Shown here one piece after another: positions 1 through 10,010 of a stretch of DNA of 46,075 nucleotides. How positions within the stretch are numbered: position 1 is the first letter of the stretch; each line of letters begins with the position of its first letter. The stretch covers positions 849,810 through 895,884 of the forward strand of contig BFEA01000052.1 in the NCBI GenBank assembly GCA_003427395.1, written 5' to 3'. Position numbers and translations under genes: made by a program. This DNA is from Chara braunii (Eukaryota > Streptophyta > Charophyceae > Charales > Characeae). The notes beneath the pieces were generated by a model that saw only the letters and a program-made list of their open reading frames with translations, did not search any database and was not told the origin of the DNA.

Positions 1-49
<49 letters not shown>

Positions 50-97
50 ACACAGACACACACACACACACAGACACACAGACACACACACACACAC
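1..97. repeat. (CA)n microsatellite
   Basis: Almost pure CA dinucleotides with a few GACA interruptions run from the window edge to about base 97. It is truncated by the window start, so its full length is unknown. Confidence 0.95.
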
Positions 98-289
98 GTG
101 CGAGTAAAGTCGACCACTTTAGTCAGGATCATCGCTAACTCTGGGCAATGTGGTGAGTCCTTACCTATCAGTCAAACACATCCTGGGAAGACTGCCGTGG
201 TTCACCCTGCTGATGAGATGTGCTTTGTTTTTGTGAAGTTGTGTATTACACACAATCATAAATCTTCCTTTCAGACTCCACCTCTGATA

Positions 290-757
290 TCAACGGTTCC
301 CCTTGTGCAGCTCGGACCCCTCTGTGCTTGTCGCACTGTTGGGATAACGGTTGTCGGCAAGAGGACCTGAAGAACCACTGTCAGCAAGACCATCAGAAGC
401 ACTACTTTTGGTGTTAAGCTGCTCCTTTTCTTCTTGACCATCAGAAGAACTTGTTTTGGTGTTGAGCTGCTCCTTTTCTTTTTCCATAACTTCTGCAATA
501 CCTTCCTGATAACCTTGGACAAAACTTCTCAAGCCATCCCTGTATGCTGCCGCCCGTGTCAGATAGAGCTGCTGCAGCATAGGCACCGCTCCATTTGCAC
601 CAGCCTTTGCTATGGCAGCTGCAAGACCAAACCCGAACCCAAATACAAATCCAAACCCAAATGCAACAAACCCTAACCCAAACCCTAAACCCAAGTGTGA
701 ATGCAACAACGGCAATGTTATCGAAGACCAAACCCAAACCCAAACCCTAAACCCCAA
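290..757 (-). CDS. Hypothetical ORF with Gly/Phe-rich N-terminus and 16-aa tandem repeat
   Basis: An open frame of 155 codons on the minus strand. Its N-terminal third (alternating Gly and Phe, hydrophobic) is encoded by the telomere-like minisatellite, so that part may be an accident of the repeat. The remainder is more protein-like: an Ala-rich stretch, then a charged segment with a Gln/Glu-rich helix. It then has two tandem copies of a 16-residue unit (EKEQLNTK followed by a Ser-rich SDG segment), encoded by a 48-bp duplication at about 388-483. No family is recognised. It could be one exon of a larger gene or a chance frame. Evidence for expression is absent. Confidence 0.2.
   Translation of the reverse strand: MGFRVWVWVWSSITLPLLHSHLGLGFGLGFVAFGFGFVFGFGFGLAAAIAKAGANGAVPMLQQLYLTRAAAYRDGLRSFVQGYQEGIAEVMEKEKEQLNTKTSSSDGQEEKEQLNTKSSASDGLADSGSSGPLADNRYPNSATSTEGSELHKGNR
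388..483. repeat. 48-bp tandem duplication
   Basis: Two adjacent copies of a 48-bp unit begin GACCATCAGAAG at 388 and at 436, with a handful of substitutions between them. They preserve one minus-strand frame and encode the 16-residue repeat of the hypothetical ORF there. Confidence 0.85.
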
Positions 758-925
758 CCCAAATCCAAATGCAACAAAGGAAATGTTCCCAAAGACCGAA
801 CCCTTAACCCAAACCCAAACGCAAACCCAAATCCAAATGCAACAAAGGAAATGTTCTCAAAGACCAACAAACCCTAAACCCAAACCCAAATCGGCATGCG
901 ACAAAGGAAATGTTCTCAACAAAAA
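610..925. repeat. Degenerate telomere-like minisatellite
   Basis: The stretch is built from CCAAACC, CCCTAAA and CCCAAAT words resembling degenerate plant telomere repeat (CCCTAAA). Superimposed on this is a 59-68 bp higher-order unit containing GCAACAAAGGAAATGTTC. That landmark recurs at about 704 (diverged), 771, 839 and 898. The exact telomere heptamer occurs only sporadically, so this is an interstitial telomere-like minisatellite rather than a telomere. Confidence 0.8.
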
Positions 926-1650
926 AAGATCCAAAAGTTACAAAAAAGAAAAAAGGCAAGAGAGCAAGATGGGAGGAGCAGCTACTGGCAAAATGCTCAC
1001 TGTTTGTGTTCGCCATCACCGCCCCCCGCCCGCCCCCTCCCCCTGCCCACCCCCCGCCTGCCCCCCAGCAACCAGCAACCCCACCCTACTCCCTGACCAC
1101 TGCAGATTAGGGACGGGCACGGGCATTCATCCCCTTGACTGTGAGAGGTAGCGGTGGGTGCAGGGGACCCCTGTATAGGCTTGGGAGTAGTGGTAGGTAG
1201 GTAGTAAAAGTGGATTTGAGAGGGGAACAGAAAAAAAAAAGCAAAAAAAAACGTTAAGCAACGTCCCAAACTAAGAGGAACTAACCAATAAAGATCTTGA
1301 CGGATCTCGATACTATTATCAGATACTTGACCGTAATGCAAAATAGAAAGGCAGAAAAAAATGAAAACAGACCTATCCGAGAAATGAGAGGGGGAAAAAA
1401 AACTCCTTAGTTTTTTGCGTCTTGTCCTTAAAAATCTTCTCTGCATTGTTTAAATTTCCACGAAACATTTCAAAGGACGAAGAACAACATTTCATTCCTT
1501 TGTTCTTCCTTTCTTTTTCCCTTTCCTACAGCTTCTTCAATCGTTTTGACTACACGAAGCCTCAATTTGAGCAGGAAGGGGAATGCGATGAACACATCTC
1601 ATGGCTTCCCTTGACCGTTTAAACTTTCAACAACACAAAGTGAGTCCACG
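926..1650. other. Intergenic, no gene seen
   Basis: A-rich DNA, a C-rich run at about 1020-1085 and A-rich homopolymer runs at 1229-1250. Frames here are short and of low complexity, and nothing is recognised. The words at about 984-1000 (CTACTGGCAAAATGCTC) recur at about 13249-13266, which hints at a dispersed repeat. Confidence 0.5.
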
Positions 1651-2099
1651 AGCACCATCTACGGTCGTCATGGGACAAAACGAGAGAGAGAGAGAGAGGG
1701 GATTCTTCTTATTCTGCTTTCTTCCTCCTGTCCTACATTGCTCCTCCTCCTTCCCGTCCGGAGCTCTTCACCTTCTTCTGGGTATGAGAGAGAGAGAGAG
1801 TCGAGAGTTGAGATTGGGTGACATGGGAACACAGACCGACATTGGACCGAGACATTGAGGAGACTATTTGGAGACTACGTGAGTGACATTTGAGTTGACG
1901 ACAACTCCATTCTCCTTCGTCATCTCTTCCCCCTCCTCTTCATCTATGGATGTTTGCTGGTCCGGCGCCCTTTGTCTGTGTATTGGGCGCCAGGACCCCT
2001 CTCACCCTGCCTGATGATGATGAAGGCGTTGCAGTCAGTCTGTGTCGTTGAGTCAGATCATGGTATATCAGTCTTCCACTGCGTTATCTGTGCGGTTGT
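1651..2099. other. Intergenic with short GA tracts, no gene seen
   Basis: Short (GA)n runs lie at about 1682-1698 and 1787-1802. The rest is unique-looking sequence with no supported coding frame. Confidence 0.4.
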
Positions 2100-2216
2100 C
2101 GGTTCTGATCCTTGCCTTATAGGCATGCGACATGTTCACGGACACAAAGGGCTTGTTACAGAAAGCACCCAAAGCGCCTTCTTCCTGGGAAGCCTATAAG
2201 GCAAGGATCAGAACCG
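2100..2216. repeat. Perfect 25-bp inverted repeat (hairpin)
   Basis: Bases 2100-2124 (starting CGGTTCTGATCCTTGCC) are the exact reverse complement of 2192-2216, with a 67-nt loop. The palindrome stands just before a GA microsatellite. It could be a MITE remnant or a small-RNA-type fold-back; sequence alone does not decide. Confidence 0.85.
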
Positions 2217-2225
2217 GCATTTAGT

Positions 2226-2229
<4 letters not shown>

Positions 2230-2308
<79 letters not shown>

Positions 2309-2317
2309 GAGAGAGGG
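2230..2317. repeat. (GA)n microsatellite
   Basis: Nearly pure GA dinucleotides over about 88 bp with one A interruption near 2293. Confidence 0.95.
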
Positions 2318-2385
2318 CATTTAGTGTGGAACTGCCATGGAGTGGTGGTTCCGAAGGTCTTGGGTTCAAGCCTAAGGGCATACTC
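2318..2385 (+). mobile_element. Possible tRNA-derived SINE fragment
   Basis: A Pol III B-box-like sequence GGGTTCAAGCC lies at about 2362-2372. The preceding AGGTCTTGGGTT resembles the SINE-like copies near 13039 and 13326. No clear A box is seen, so this is a weak, partial copy. Confidence 0.35.
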
Positions 2386-2499
2386 ACAATAGCACTTTCT
2401 TAAATGTATCTGACTGCAAATTACAGCCGGGCGTGGACGAATCTGACTGCAACCACGTCCAGAGCGAAGTTGAAGAAGTCCTAGTGTGAGTTCGCGTTA

Positions 2500-2760
2500 A
2501 GGGTGGTGTTCGATTGGAGGGGGACCAGGAGGAGGTGGAGCACAAATCAGAGGAGGAAGAACCTGTGTGCGGCGGCGGAGGAGGAGGAAGAGGTAGGTGC
2601 GAGGAGGAGAAAGGGCAGGGGAGAGGAAAAGAGGAGAAACGGGAGGAAGAGGAAGACAAAGGGGAAAGAAAACAAGGGGAGGAGGCGCAGCAGGGAAGAG
2701 GAGGAAGAGGAGGAAGAGGAGGAAGAGGAGGAAGACGACAAGCGGGAGGATGATCAAAAG
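2500..2760. repeat. GGA/GAA-rich purine tract
   Basis: A long purine-strand tract (GAGGAGGAAGAGG words) that opens all frames and produces Glu/Arg/Gly or Ser/Pro low-complexity translations. I treat those frames as artefacts. Purine tracts like this can form triplex DNA. Confidence 0.8.
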
Positions 2761-3287
2761 AAGACGTTGAAGAATGAGAATTGCATGGAAGAGTAGATAA
2801 GATGTCAGCTGCTTACACAACTCCTCAGCCAGCGTGGGCTCGTCCTCCTTTTTCTTCTTTCCGGATTCGTTCACCTCTAGTTCCTGTCCCCATAAGGTGT
2901 GCCTCCAACTTGCCTTGTACAGCACCCACGCTTCTCGAACCACCTGTGTCAGAAATATACATTTACAATTTTACACAAGAAAAAGAGAAGGAAACATATA
3001 TTTAGTATTTACAGGATAAGAAAAAACAAAGAAAAAAAAAGGAAAAAAAAGGCGAAGAAAGAAATATTTACAGTATGCGAACAATAACAGTTGTTGTCAA
3101 CGAGATAGAGCCATGGCATGGCTCCCCTGCAAAGCCTGGGGCGTACTCACAAGTATGTGGACACAATTGGGGTCAGATACCTGCAGGGCGTACCATAATT
3201 GTGGCCAGATGCATTAAAAAAGGTCACAATGTGGGTATGCTCTTTAGTTGGATAGATCCGAGCTATACATAGGTGCACGTATGCCCT

Positions 3288-3491
3288 CAGGACGATGAGG
3301 TCCCACTAGCAAAGAGGATTAATCCTCTAGCAAAGATGATTGGATTAAGCTCCTGAGTCTGGACGTGTTTAGAGCAGAGAGCAGAAAAGCAGTTCAATCT
3401 CGAGTTTCTGCACCTTTTCAGAAAGATTCAGGCAATTTTAATCCAATCCTCTTTGCTACTAGGACCTCGCCCCAGGACGATGAGGTCCCAC
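3288..3491. mobile_element. MITE-like fold-back flanked by 19-bp direct repeat
   Basis: The 19-mer CAGGACGATGAGGTCCCAC occurs at 3288-3306 and again at 3473-3491. Inside, the sequence around 3297-3320 (GAGGTCC...AGCAAAGAGGATT) is inverted at about 3441-3468. Terminal inverted repeats plus a direct repeat resemble a small non-autonomous transposon, although 19 bp is long for a target-site duplication. Confidence 0.55.
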
Positions 3492-3499
3492 CTGACTTT

Positions 3500-4385
3500 C
3501 TGTACCTCGTCATCATCCTTCAACCTGACTGGTTGACCTCTCGGGAGAACCCGCTTCTTTTATGCTTTTTTTTTCTTTTTCTTTTTTTCTTTTCAACTTA
3601 ATTTATTGATCTTCAACCCTCCCCCCTCCCCCTCCCCCCAAACTTTTTCCCCCATTTTGCAAAAGAATCTTTCCCCCCATTTCTAGAAAGAATCTTACTT
3701 TCTGTACAAAGGAAGGATGCTCTTTTATCACCTCCAGCAGTCGGACTCTACAGGATGCTTTTTCAAAAAAAAAAACAAAAAAAAAAACAGGGGGAAAAAA
3801 AAGAATTCGTCCCACATCCAGCATTACCTGACGAGCCGCGGGTCATTACACGACATGTAATGAAATTATTCCGCTAAGCGATTTTTTTTTTTTCTTATTT
3901 TTAAAGTGGCAGCAAATGAGCTATCAATTCGTACTGAACATGTCGGGTAGGCCCTTGGATATATCCTTCGCCCGCCAGGCACCGAGTCCAGTTCCGGCTG
4001 AGATAAAGGTGCCAGAGGGTCCCAATTCTCCAAATAAATGCTGACAAAATAAATTGCAACGTGGTGCCCAGGCTGGGCACGACCGACCCCTCCTGATCAG
4101 AACTCGGATGTCAAGATTCGGCTTGTGACTCTCGGTTTCTCCTTCCCCCCCACCGGGGGGGGGGGGCAGTTCGTTGACTTCCCCTCAGCCCTGTATAAAT
4201 GCGCGGCTAAGGAATTCTGAGGCCAAAGACCCAAGGATAGGGTTCAGGGTTGGCAGAAGGAGAAAGAACACTACATCCAACCATATCACGTACTCCAGAC
4301 TCTTGCTTTTTTATGAATGCTCCCACTCCACATTCACCATGTCTTTTCCCCCTTGGCTCGGCAGTTTCAAAGCTAAGCCGTTGGT
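3500..4385. other. Low-complexity intergenic DNA, no gene seen
   Basis: T-rich (3560-3600), C-rich (3617-3660) and A-rich (3765-3805) tracts, and a C-then-G homopolymer hairpin at about 4146-4166. The remaining sequence has no recognised gene. Confidence 0.45.
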
Positions 4386-4386
4386 G

Positions 4387-4390
<4 letters not shown>

Positions 4391-4472
<82 letters not shown>
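4391..4472. repeat. (CT)n microsatellite
   Basis: About 82 bp of uninterrupted CT dinucleotides. Confidence 0.95.
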
Positions 4473-4476
<4 letters not shown>

Positions 4477-4882
4477 TGAAAACCCCTGGTGGCTCCTCCT
4501 CCATGGCCAGGGCTACCCCTGGTGGCTGCTCCAGCCTCCTTCCTTCACGAGCAGCAGCTGCTCCGCTCAGGCAGTCTAATGTCGACCTCACTCGTGAGGG
4601 CAACAAGTGGCCCCCAGCCTCCCAGCCCCGTCTTCCTTTCACACACCTTTCCCTCACCCTGGCGCAACAGCTTGCACTCTCTGCCTATCAACCCACCGTC
4701 GCCCAGCTGGCTACCAGTGGAGAACCACTAGGACTCCCCTTCAGCTCAGACTGCCATCATCCCTCCCTCGGTGCTGTTTTAACCTACCCCTACCGCTAAC
4801 TTGTGTGCCCAGATACGGCTGGGAACGGCCGAGCACTCAAGTCCCGAAAGGTACCGGACAGCTAAAAGCCCTTCCATCGAGG

Positions 4883-4920
4883 CCTACCTACCTACCTACC
4901 TACCTACCTACTTACCTACC
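4883..4920. repeat. (CCTA)n microsatellite
   Basis: About nine CCTA tetranucleotides with one substitution (ACTTA). Confidence 0.9.
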
Positions 4921-5394
4921 AGCTGCAGTTTGATCGTAAAACAAACGTACTTACCTTTACGCATCTCTGCTACTGTCGAAGTTGCAAATTTGTCCTTTTG
5001 AGACTCCTTACCTTTCTGAAACTTGGGTCCAAAGTATCGTTCCATCACTCCCAACAGTCAGTCCCCGGATTTACAGATAAGTCAATGGGCATCGCTCCAC
5101 CACTCTCCACATGCACAAACGACAAAAATCATGGCGTTGTATATTTCCATGTTCTAGCTGAAGATTCTGTCTCGCATATTCACATTTGGAGAGTAGTGCA
5201 GCGCGGCTTAACAACTCAGTCCGTGACAATCAGCTCAGAACATGAATGAGTGCATGCGGGTGTGTGGCCACATCCAGGGACACAACACAGACGACATCAC
5301 AAAATACTGGATAAGGACAGAATCACACAGTCCTGCGAGGAAAAAAAACACAGATGTCTCAGACAAAAGGTCACAAAAGTTGACAAAACCCAAC

Positions 5395-5466
5395 GCGCCC
5401 AGCTCAGTTGGTTACACCCATGATGCACTGTTAAGATACAGACCCAAGGTCGAATCCCATGATCGA
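5395..5466 (+). mobile_element. tRNA-derived SINE head in left arm
   Basis: A ~72-nt tRNA-like segment with an A box AGCTCAGTTGGTTA at 5401-5414 and a B box AGGTCGAATCCC at 5447-5458. The spacing is near normal for a tRNA gene. The acceptor arms do not pair well and there is no terminator, so it is a tRNA-derived SINE head rather than a functional tRNA. Confidence 0.65.
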
Positions 5467-5613
5467 TGATATCCCAAAGGCCGTCTCTCGTTTATAAAAC
5501 TTAAATTATAAAGTTAGTTATAATTAAAAAAAAGCAGAAGCGGAAGCAGCAATTCTCAGGTGAAGCTCCGCAAAACTTTCAGACTTCTCCGACCAAAACC
5601 TTTTGCGAGAGCA

Positions 5614-5904
5614 TCATCTGAGAATTGCTGCGTCAGCTGCTGCTTTCTGTTTTTTTATTTGTTGCATGACAAATGAAATCATAAGAAGAAGAAGAACAAC
5701 AACAACAACAACAACAACAACAACCACCACAACAAAGAACAGTTTCCAAGCTACCTGCATCCGCTCCGCAGGCGTTAATCGTCTTCCCTGATGTGCCATG
5801 TACGATGGTGGATCCGGAAGAGAGGAAGGAAGAGCAATCTCCTTCAAATCATGGCGTATATAATCCGCAATCTTCCGGATTGCCACTCGCAGCTTCACCA
5901 TCAC
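5614..5904 (-). CDS. Hypothetical short ORF conserved in both arms (left copy)
   Basis: A 96-codon frame starting MMVKLRVAIRKI, with a charged helix, a Pro/Ser-rich middle and LTPAERMQVAWKLF, ending in the triplet repeat (poly-Val). The right arm encodes the matching peptide on the plus strand at 6838-7065. Several differences between copies are conservative or silent, but the opposite strand is also open in both arms. I do not recognise it, and coding is only weakly supported. Confidence 0.25.
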   Translation of the reverse strand: MMVKLRVAIRKIADYIRHDLKEIALPSSLPDPPSYMAHQGRRLTPAERMQVAWKLFFVVVVVVVVVVVVVLLLLMISFVMQQIKKQKAAADAAILR

Positions 5905-6332
5905 AACTGCACGTCACACAGAAAGGGTCTCGTTTCGGGTATAAAAACAAGACCCGATTATGACAACGCGACACAGCTGTCCCACGCCCCGCCTCAGTGG
6001 GGGAAAAGTGAGAAGCGCCCCCTGCTCACCCTTCCCTCCCCTTTACTCTTCCGCACCCTCTCCCCCCCCCAGACAGCTCTTCGAACAAATCAGTTTCGAC
6101 TCCCAATGTATGTATGACCTGCGCCAGGCAAAAAATCCAATCACAGAGCAGGCGCCTTATATCAGTCAGTCCAAATGTTTTTTTTTTTCGGCGGCCGGGG
6201 GCGGGGGGGGGGGGGAAGCATGGAGAGCCGAAAAGTTTTCCTTGCGGCTGGTGACAGCAAAAACCAAACCTCGCTCACTAAGGACTGGTAAAATACCTGG
6301 GGCCAGTCAGTTCAAAAGTTTTCCTTGCGACT

Positions 6333-6474
6333 GGTAAATCTGGGGCCTTTGATAGCATTTGGATTTGCAACTTTTTGGTGTCCTTGGGTATACCAACTGA
6401 GTTAGGTCTGATTTTTGCTGTCACCGGCCCCAAAAGGTTCAAATCCAGATGCTATCAAAGGCCCCAGATTTACC
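6333..6474. repeat. 35-bp inverted repeat inside the fold-back spacer
   Basis: Bases 6333-6367 (GGTAAATCTGGGGCCTTTG...) are inverted at 6440-6474 with one mismatch and a 72-nt loop. It is a nested palindrome in the loop of the large inverted repeat. Confidence 0.8.
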
Positions 6475-6837
6475 TGGGGTTTACCTGGGGCCGCCGGTCA
6501 GTTCAATGATGAGATGTCAAGTCTGGAAAGAAAAAGAAAAAAATAGGCCGCACAAGGCTGTAGCACACTGAACGCAAATCATAGCATAATAATGTACTTT
6601 TCTTTTGTATCATTGCATTGATTCCTCCTTGCCTCCAGCATTACCATTCCTCCTCCTCCTCCTCTTCCTGTCTGGGGGGGGGGGAGGGAGCGGAAGAGTA
6701 AAAAGGAGGGAAGGGTGAGCAGGGCGATTCTCACTTTCCCCCCACTGAGGCGGGGCGTGGGACAGCTGTGTCGCGTTGTTATAATCGGGTCTTGTTTTTA
6801 TACCCGAAACGAGAACCTTTTTGTGTGACGTGCAGCT

Positions 6838-7023
6838 GTGATGGTGAAGCTGCGAGTGGCAATCCGGAAGATTGTGGATTATATCCGCCATGATTCGAAG
6901 GAGATTGCTCTTCCTTCCTCTCTTCCGGATCCACCATCGTACACGGCACATCTGGGAAGACGATTAACGCCTGCAGAGCGGATGCAGGTAGCTTGGAAAC
7001 TGTTCTTTGTTGTTGTTGTTGTT

Positions 7024-7054
<31 letters not shown>

Positions 7055-7065
7055 TGATTTCATAG
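6838..7065 (+). CDS. Hypothetical short ORF conserved in both arms (right copy)
   Basis: The counterpart of the left-arm frame, with the same order: MMVKLRVAIRKI start, DPPSY and LTPAERMQVAWKLF segments, then a Val/Leu tail from the GTT/CTT triplets. It keeps the frame despite arm divergence, which is mild evidence for past coding. No family is recognised. Confidence 0.25.
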
Positions 7066-7292
7066 GTCATGCAACATCTAAGGGGAAAGGGGGAAAAAAA
7101 AAACACAGAAAGCAGCAGCTGACGCAGCAATTCTCAGATGATGCTCTCGCAAAAGGTTTTGGTCGGAGAAGTCTGAAAGTTTTGCGGAGCTTCACCTGAG
7201 AATTGCTGCTTCCGCTTCTGCTTTTTTTTTATTATGACTAAGTAACTTTATAATTTAAGTTTTATAAACGAGAGACGGCCTTTGGGATATCA

Positions 7293-7366
7293 TCGATCAT
7301 GGGATTCGACCTTGGGTCTGTATCTTAACAGTGCATCATGGGTGTAACCAACTGAGCTGGGCGCGT
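7293..7366 (-). mobile_element. tRNA-derived SINE head in right arm
   Basis: The mirror copy of the left-arm tRNA-like head. Read on the minus strand, the B box is at about 7301-7312 and the A box at about 7345-7358. Both boxes stay recognisable despite arm divergence. Confidence 0.65.
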
Positions 7367-7758
7367 TCGATTTTGTCAACTTTTGTGACCTTTTGTCTGA
7401 GGCATCTGTGTTTTTTTTCCTCTCAGGACTGCGTGATTCTGTCCTTATCCAGTATTTTGTGATGTCGTCTGTGTTGTGTCCCTGGATGTGGCCACACACC
7501 CGCATGCACTCATTCATGTTCTGAGCCAATTGTCACGGACTGAGTTATTAAGCCGCGCTGCACTACTCTCCAAATGTGAATATGTGAGACAGAATCTTCA
7601 GCTAGAACATGGAAATATACAACGCCATGATTTTTGTCGTTTGTGCATGTGGAGAGTGGTGGAGAAGTGAGGTAGAAGGGTAATCGCGACAGTTGTCGCA
7701 TGCCTGGACAGGACGTATACTGCGAAAGTAAAACCTCGCACGTGTTGTCTATTGTTGC

Positions 7759-7759
<1 letters not shown>

Positions 7760-7823
<64 letters not shown>

Positions 7824-7824
7824 N

Positions 7825-7869
<45 letters not shown>

Positions 7870-7888
7870 CACACACACACACACACAC

Positions 7889-7938
<50 letters not shown>

Positions 7939-7948
7939 CACACACACA
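7760..7948. repeat. Compound (CT)n-(CA)n microsatellite
   Basis: (CT)n from about 7760 to 7832, including one unresolved base N at 7824, joins directly to (CA)n to about 7948 with AA interruptions. Confidence 0.95.
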
Positions 7949-8325
7949 AAGGGACACACCCAGCACAGCTCTCAGCCGTTGGCAGGCGGCTGTAGTCTTG
8001 TGGGTATAGCTGGGTAGCTGGTTGGCTGGCAGGAGGGTTGGCGAACTGTCGGGCGGGATAGGCGGCGCACGTTTGTCGGATTCCAAGAGTCCAAGAATGG
8101 CAAGATTCCAAGAAAGGCAGGCCGCGTGATATCCAAACGGTAGCAAACGGTAGCATTACCGTTTGTAGGACGCAGTAGAACGGGTCCCTGCCACCGTTTC
8201 AGCCTGCAATAGAGTGGCCGGGTGTGTTGTCAATTTGCACCCCGGCCAAACCTGAACCCAGCCATTTTCCGAGGCTGGAAAAAACCCTCTGGTTACCAAC
8301 TGGCCCGCGCCGCACTACTGGTGGT

Positions 8326-8490
8326 TAAACCACCGCTACCTTTCCCATATGTCGGCTGCGGGCATCTAGTAAGCCTACTCCTGAAAAATAGCCGCCAGGC
8401 CGCCGTCGATATTTTTATGGACGGTGCGTGGCGGCCGAATTTGAATTTGAGGCCCGCGGCCCCACATATGAGAAAGGTAATGGTGGTTTA
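8326..8490. repeat. Imperfect 39-bp inverted repeat
   Basis: Bases 8326-8364 (TAAACCACCGCTACCTTTCC...) match the reverse complement of 8452-8490 with a few mismatches and an 87-nt loop. It is MITE-like. No target duplication is evident. Confidence 0.7.
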
Positions 8491-8654
8491 ATAGGAATGA
8501 CCACCATGCCTTCTACTCGGAGCAAGCCTATTATCCGTTCCTTCAAGAAGGTCTCCGGCCAAGGCGTACCGATCTCCGGATCACTTTCACACATATCTCT
8601 ACCCACAAGCACCGGCGAACGCAAACTTCGACCTACCTTCTTCCCCCGAACACA

Positions 8655-8721
8655 ACGTACGGTCATTATAGCTGTATTTGAGGCATCTTTCAGTCTAGAT
8701 ACAGCTATAATGACCGTACGT
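8655..8721. repeat. Perfect 23-bp hairpin
   Basis: Bases 8655-8677 (ACGTACGGTCATTATAGCTG...) are the exact reverse complement of 8699-8721, with a 21-nt loop. The total hairpin of 67 nt has the stem length of a small-RNA precursor but is also typical of a short MITE. Confidence 0.85.
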
Positions 8722-8760
8722 AGTTTCCTACTTTGATTATCGCCTAACCGAGCATCCACA

Positions 8761-8850
8761 TTTACCGAACAGTATGTGACAGTAACGATCACGCCATTTA
8801 CCGAGCAGTAATCTTCCAGACACTATTTACCGCAGAGTAATTTACCGAAC
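8761..8850. repeat. Dispersed TTTACCGA motif cluster
   Basis: TTTACCG recurs at about 8761, 8797, 8826 and 8841 with uneven spacing, followed by a related CTACCG. It may be a decayed minisatellite. Confidence 0.5.
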
Positions 8851-9192
8851 ACCATTCTACCGACGAAATAAATAGAGGCCTCACATGCTACGAAACTAGT
8901 CAGCACCCGAGGGCACATGTATCTGACCTTCTTTGTAGCCACACCACTCAAAAATCACTCAAAAATGACAATTCGGGTGTGATTATGCTTATTAGAACTA
9001 CTCTTAAGACCAATTCCAATTCTATACGAAGAAATGAGCAGTCGCAGCCACGACAACAAAACATAGTATTACTTGGGGTTGGCGAAGCCAGAAGCCAGCC
9101 CTCCACTTATTCATACGATTGATAAGATCCCTTTTCCTCTTCTAAAAAGGGAAGCCCTCACATTCGCTCGGACGCACGCAAGCGAGCGGACC

Positions 9193-9193
<1 letters not shown>

Positions 9194-9244
<51 letters not shown>
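9194..9244. repeat. (CT)n microsatellite
   Basis: About 50 bp of pure CT dinucleotides immediately before a tandem duplication. Confidence 0.95.
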
Positions 9245-9246
<2 letters not shown>

Positions 9247-9507
9247 CTTGAGCCGACGATCCGTAAGGGGCCTCCGAACTAGACCGCAGGCGGCCGCAGA
9301 ACAACGACCAGTGCATACCGCTCTGGCATTCAATAGCCACACACAGCCACCGCGCCAATCTTATGTTCTGGCACGCACTTGTACAACCATCTTGAGCCGA
9401 CGATCCGTAAGGGGCCTCAGAACAACGACCAGTGCATTCCGCTCTGGCATTCAATAGCCACACACAGCCACCGTGCCAATCTTATGTTCTGGCACGCACT
9501 TGTACAA
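9245..9507. repeat. Tandem duplication, ~144-bp and ~119-bp units
   Basis: Both units begin ATCTTGAGCCGACGATCC (9245 and 9389) and end GGCACGCACTTGTACAA. They are nearly identical, except that the second lacks an internal ~25-bp segment after GGGGCCTC. Confidence 0.9.
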
Positions 9508-10010
9508 GCTCCCGACCACAAATCTGACGTATTCGGAAATATACTTCCTCTGACTCTCCGCATGATTACTCGTTGTTGCTCTTATGAGGCGCTGCTCAAG
9601 CCGTAAGACAGCAGACTAGAAAACGAGCTGGTTAAGTTCATGACTCCCAGAGGAACGCATGACTGAGTGAGCGAGCGAGTGAGTCCCTGATAGGAAAGGA
9701 AAAAGCCAGCACAATACGCTTTCTTCTAGTAGTTGCGCAATTTCGGGAGCACCGAATCGTATGCACACGCGTGCTATCACGAGACAGACACACCGAGTGC
9801 AGAGCGGCCACAGCGAGAGACGGCGAGCGCGGCAGGGCAGAAGCAGCGGAGAAAGGCAGGACAGCAGCACGGTGGGGGATAGCCGCAGTGGCAACCAGCT
9901 GGCACAAGGGGGGTACCAGCGGCGGCGCAAAGCGTGGGCGTAAGCTCCGCGGCGGCGAGGCGTAGCGGTGGCGTGGACATGAGATTCGCCACCGCGCAAA
10001 TCCGAAAGCG
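9508..10010. other. Intergenic, no gene seen
   Basis: Frames are open on both strands towards the GGC-rich repeat, but their translations are Arg-, Ala- or Pro-rich low complexity. No domain is recognised. Confidence 0.4.

Larger units (their letters stand above)
5095..7664. mobile_element. 2.57-kb long inverted repeat (fold-back element)
   Basis: The left arm 5095-6076 (982 bp) is the diverged reverse complement of the right arm 6669-7664 (996 bp), around a 592-nt spacer. Base-by-base reading shows long matches interrupted by substitutions and small indels. The triplet block in the left arm is mostly (AAC)n (5696-5725), while the right arm has GTT/CTT triplets (7011-7056). No target-site duplication is visible outside the outer ends. 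The arms hold a tRNA-like SINE head, and a minor inverted pair (AGCAATTCTCAG/CTGAGAATTGCT) flanks about 5545-5635. It could be a fold-back transposon, an inverted segmental duplication or a hairpin siRNA source. Confidence 0.85.

Noticed and set aside
5395-5466. Functional tRNA gene
   Set aside because: A and B boxes are present but the acceptor stem does not pair and there is no T-run terminator; treated as a SINE head.
7510-8156. Frames through (CT)n(CA)n on both strands
   Set aside because: Poly-dinucleotide translations (His-Thr, Cys-Val, Arg-Glu) across an N; no coding evidence.
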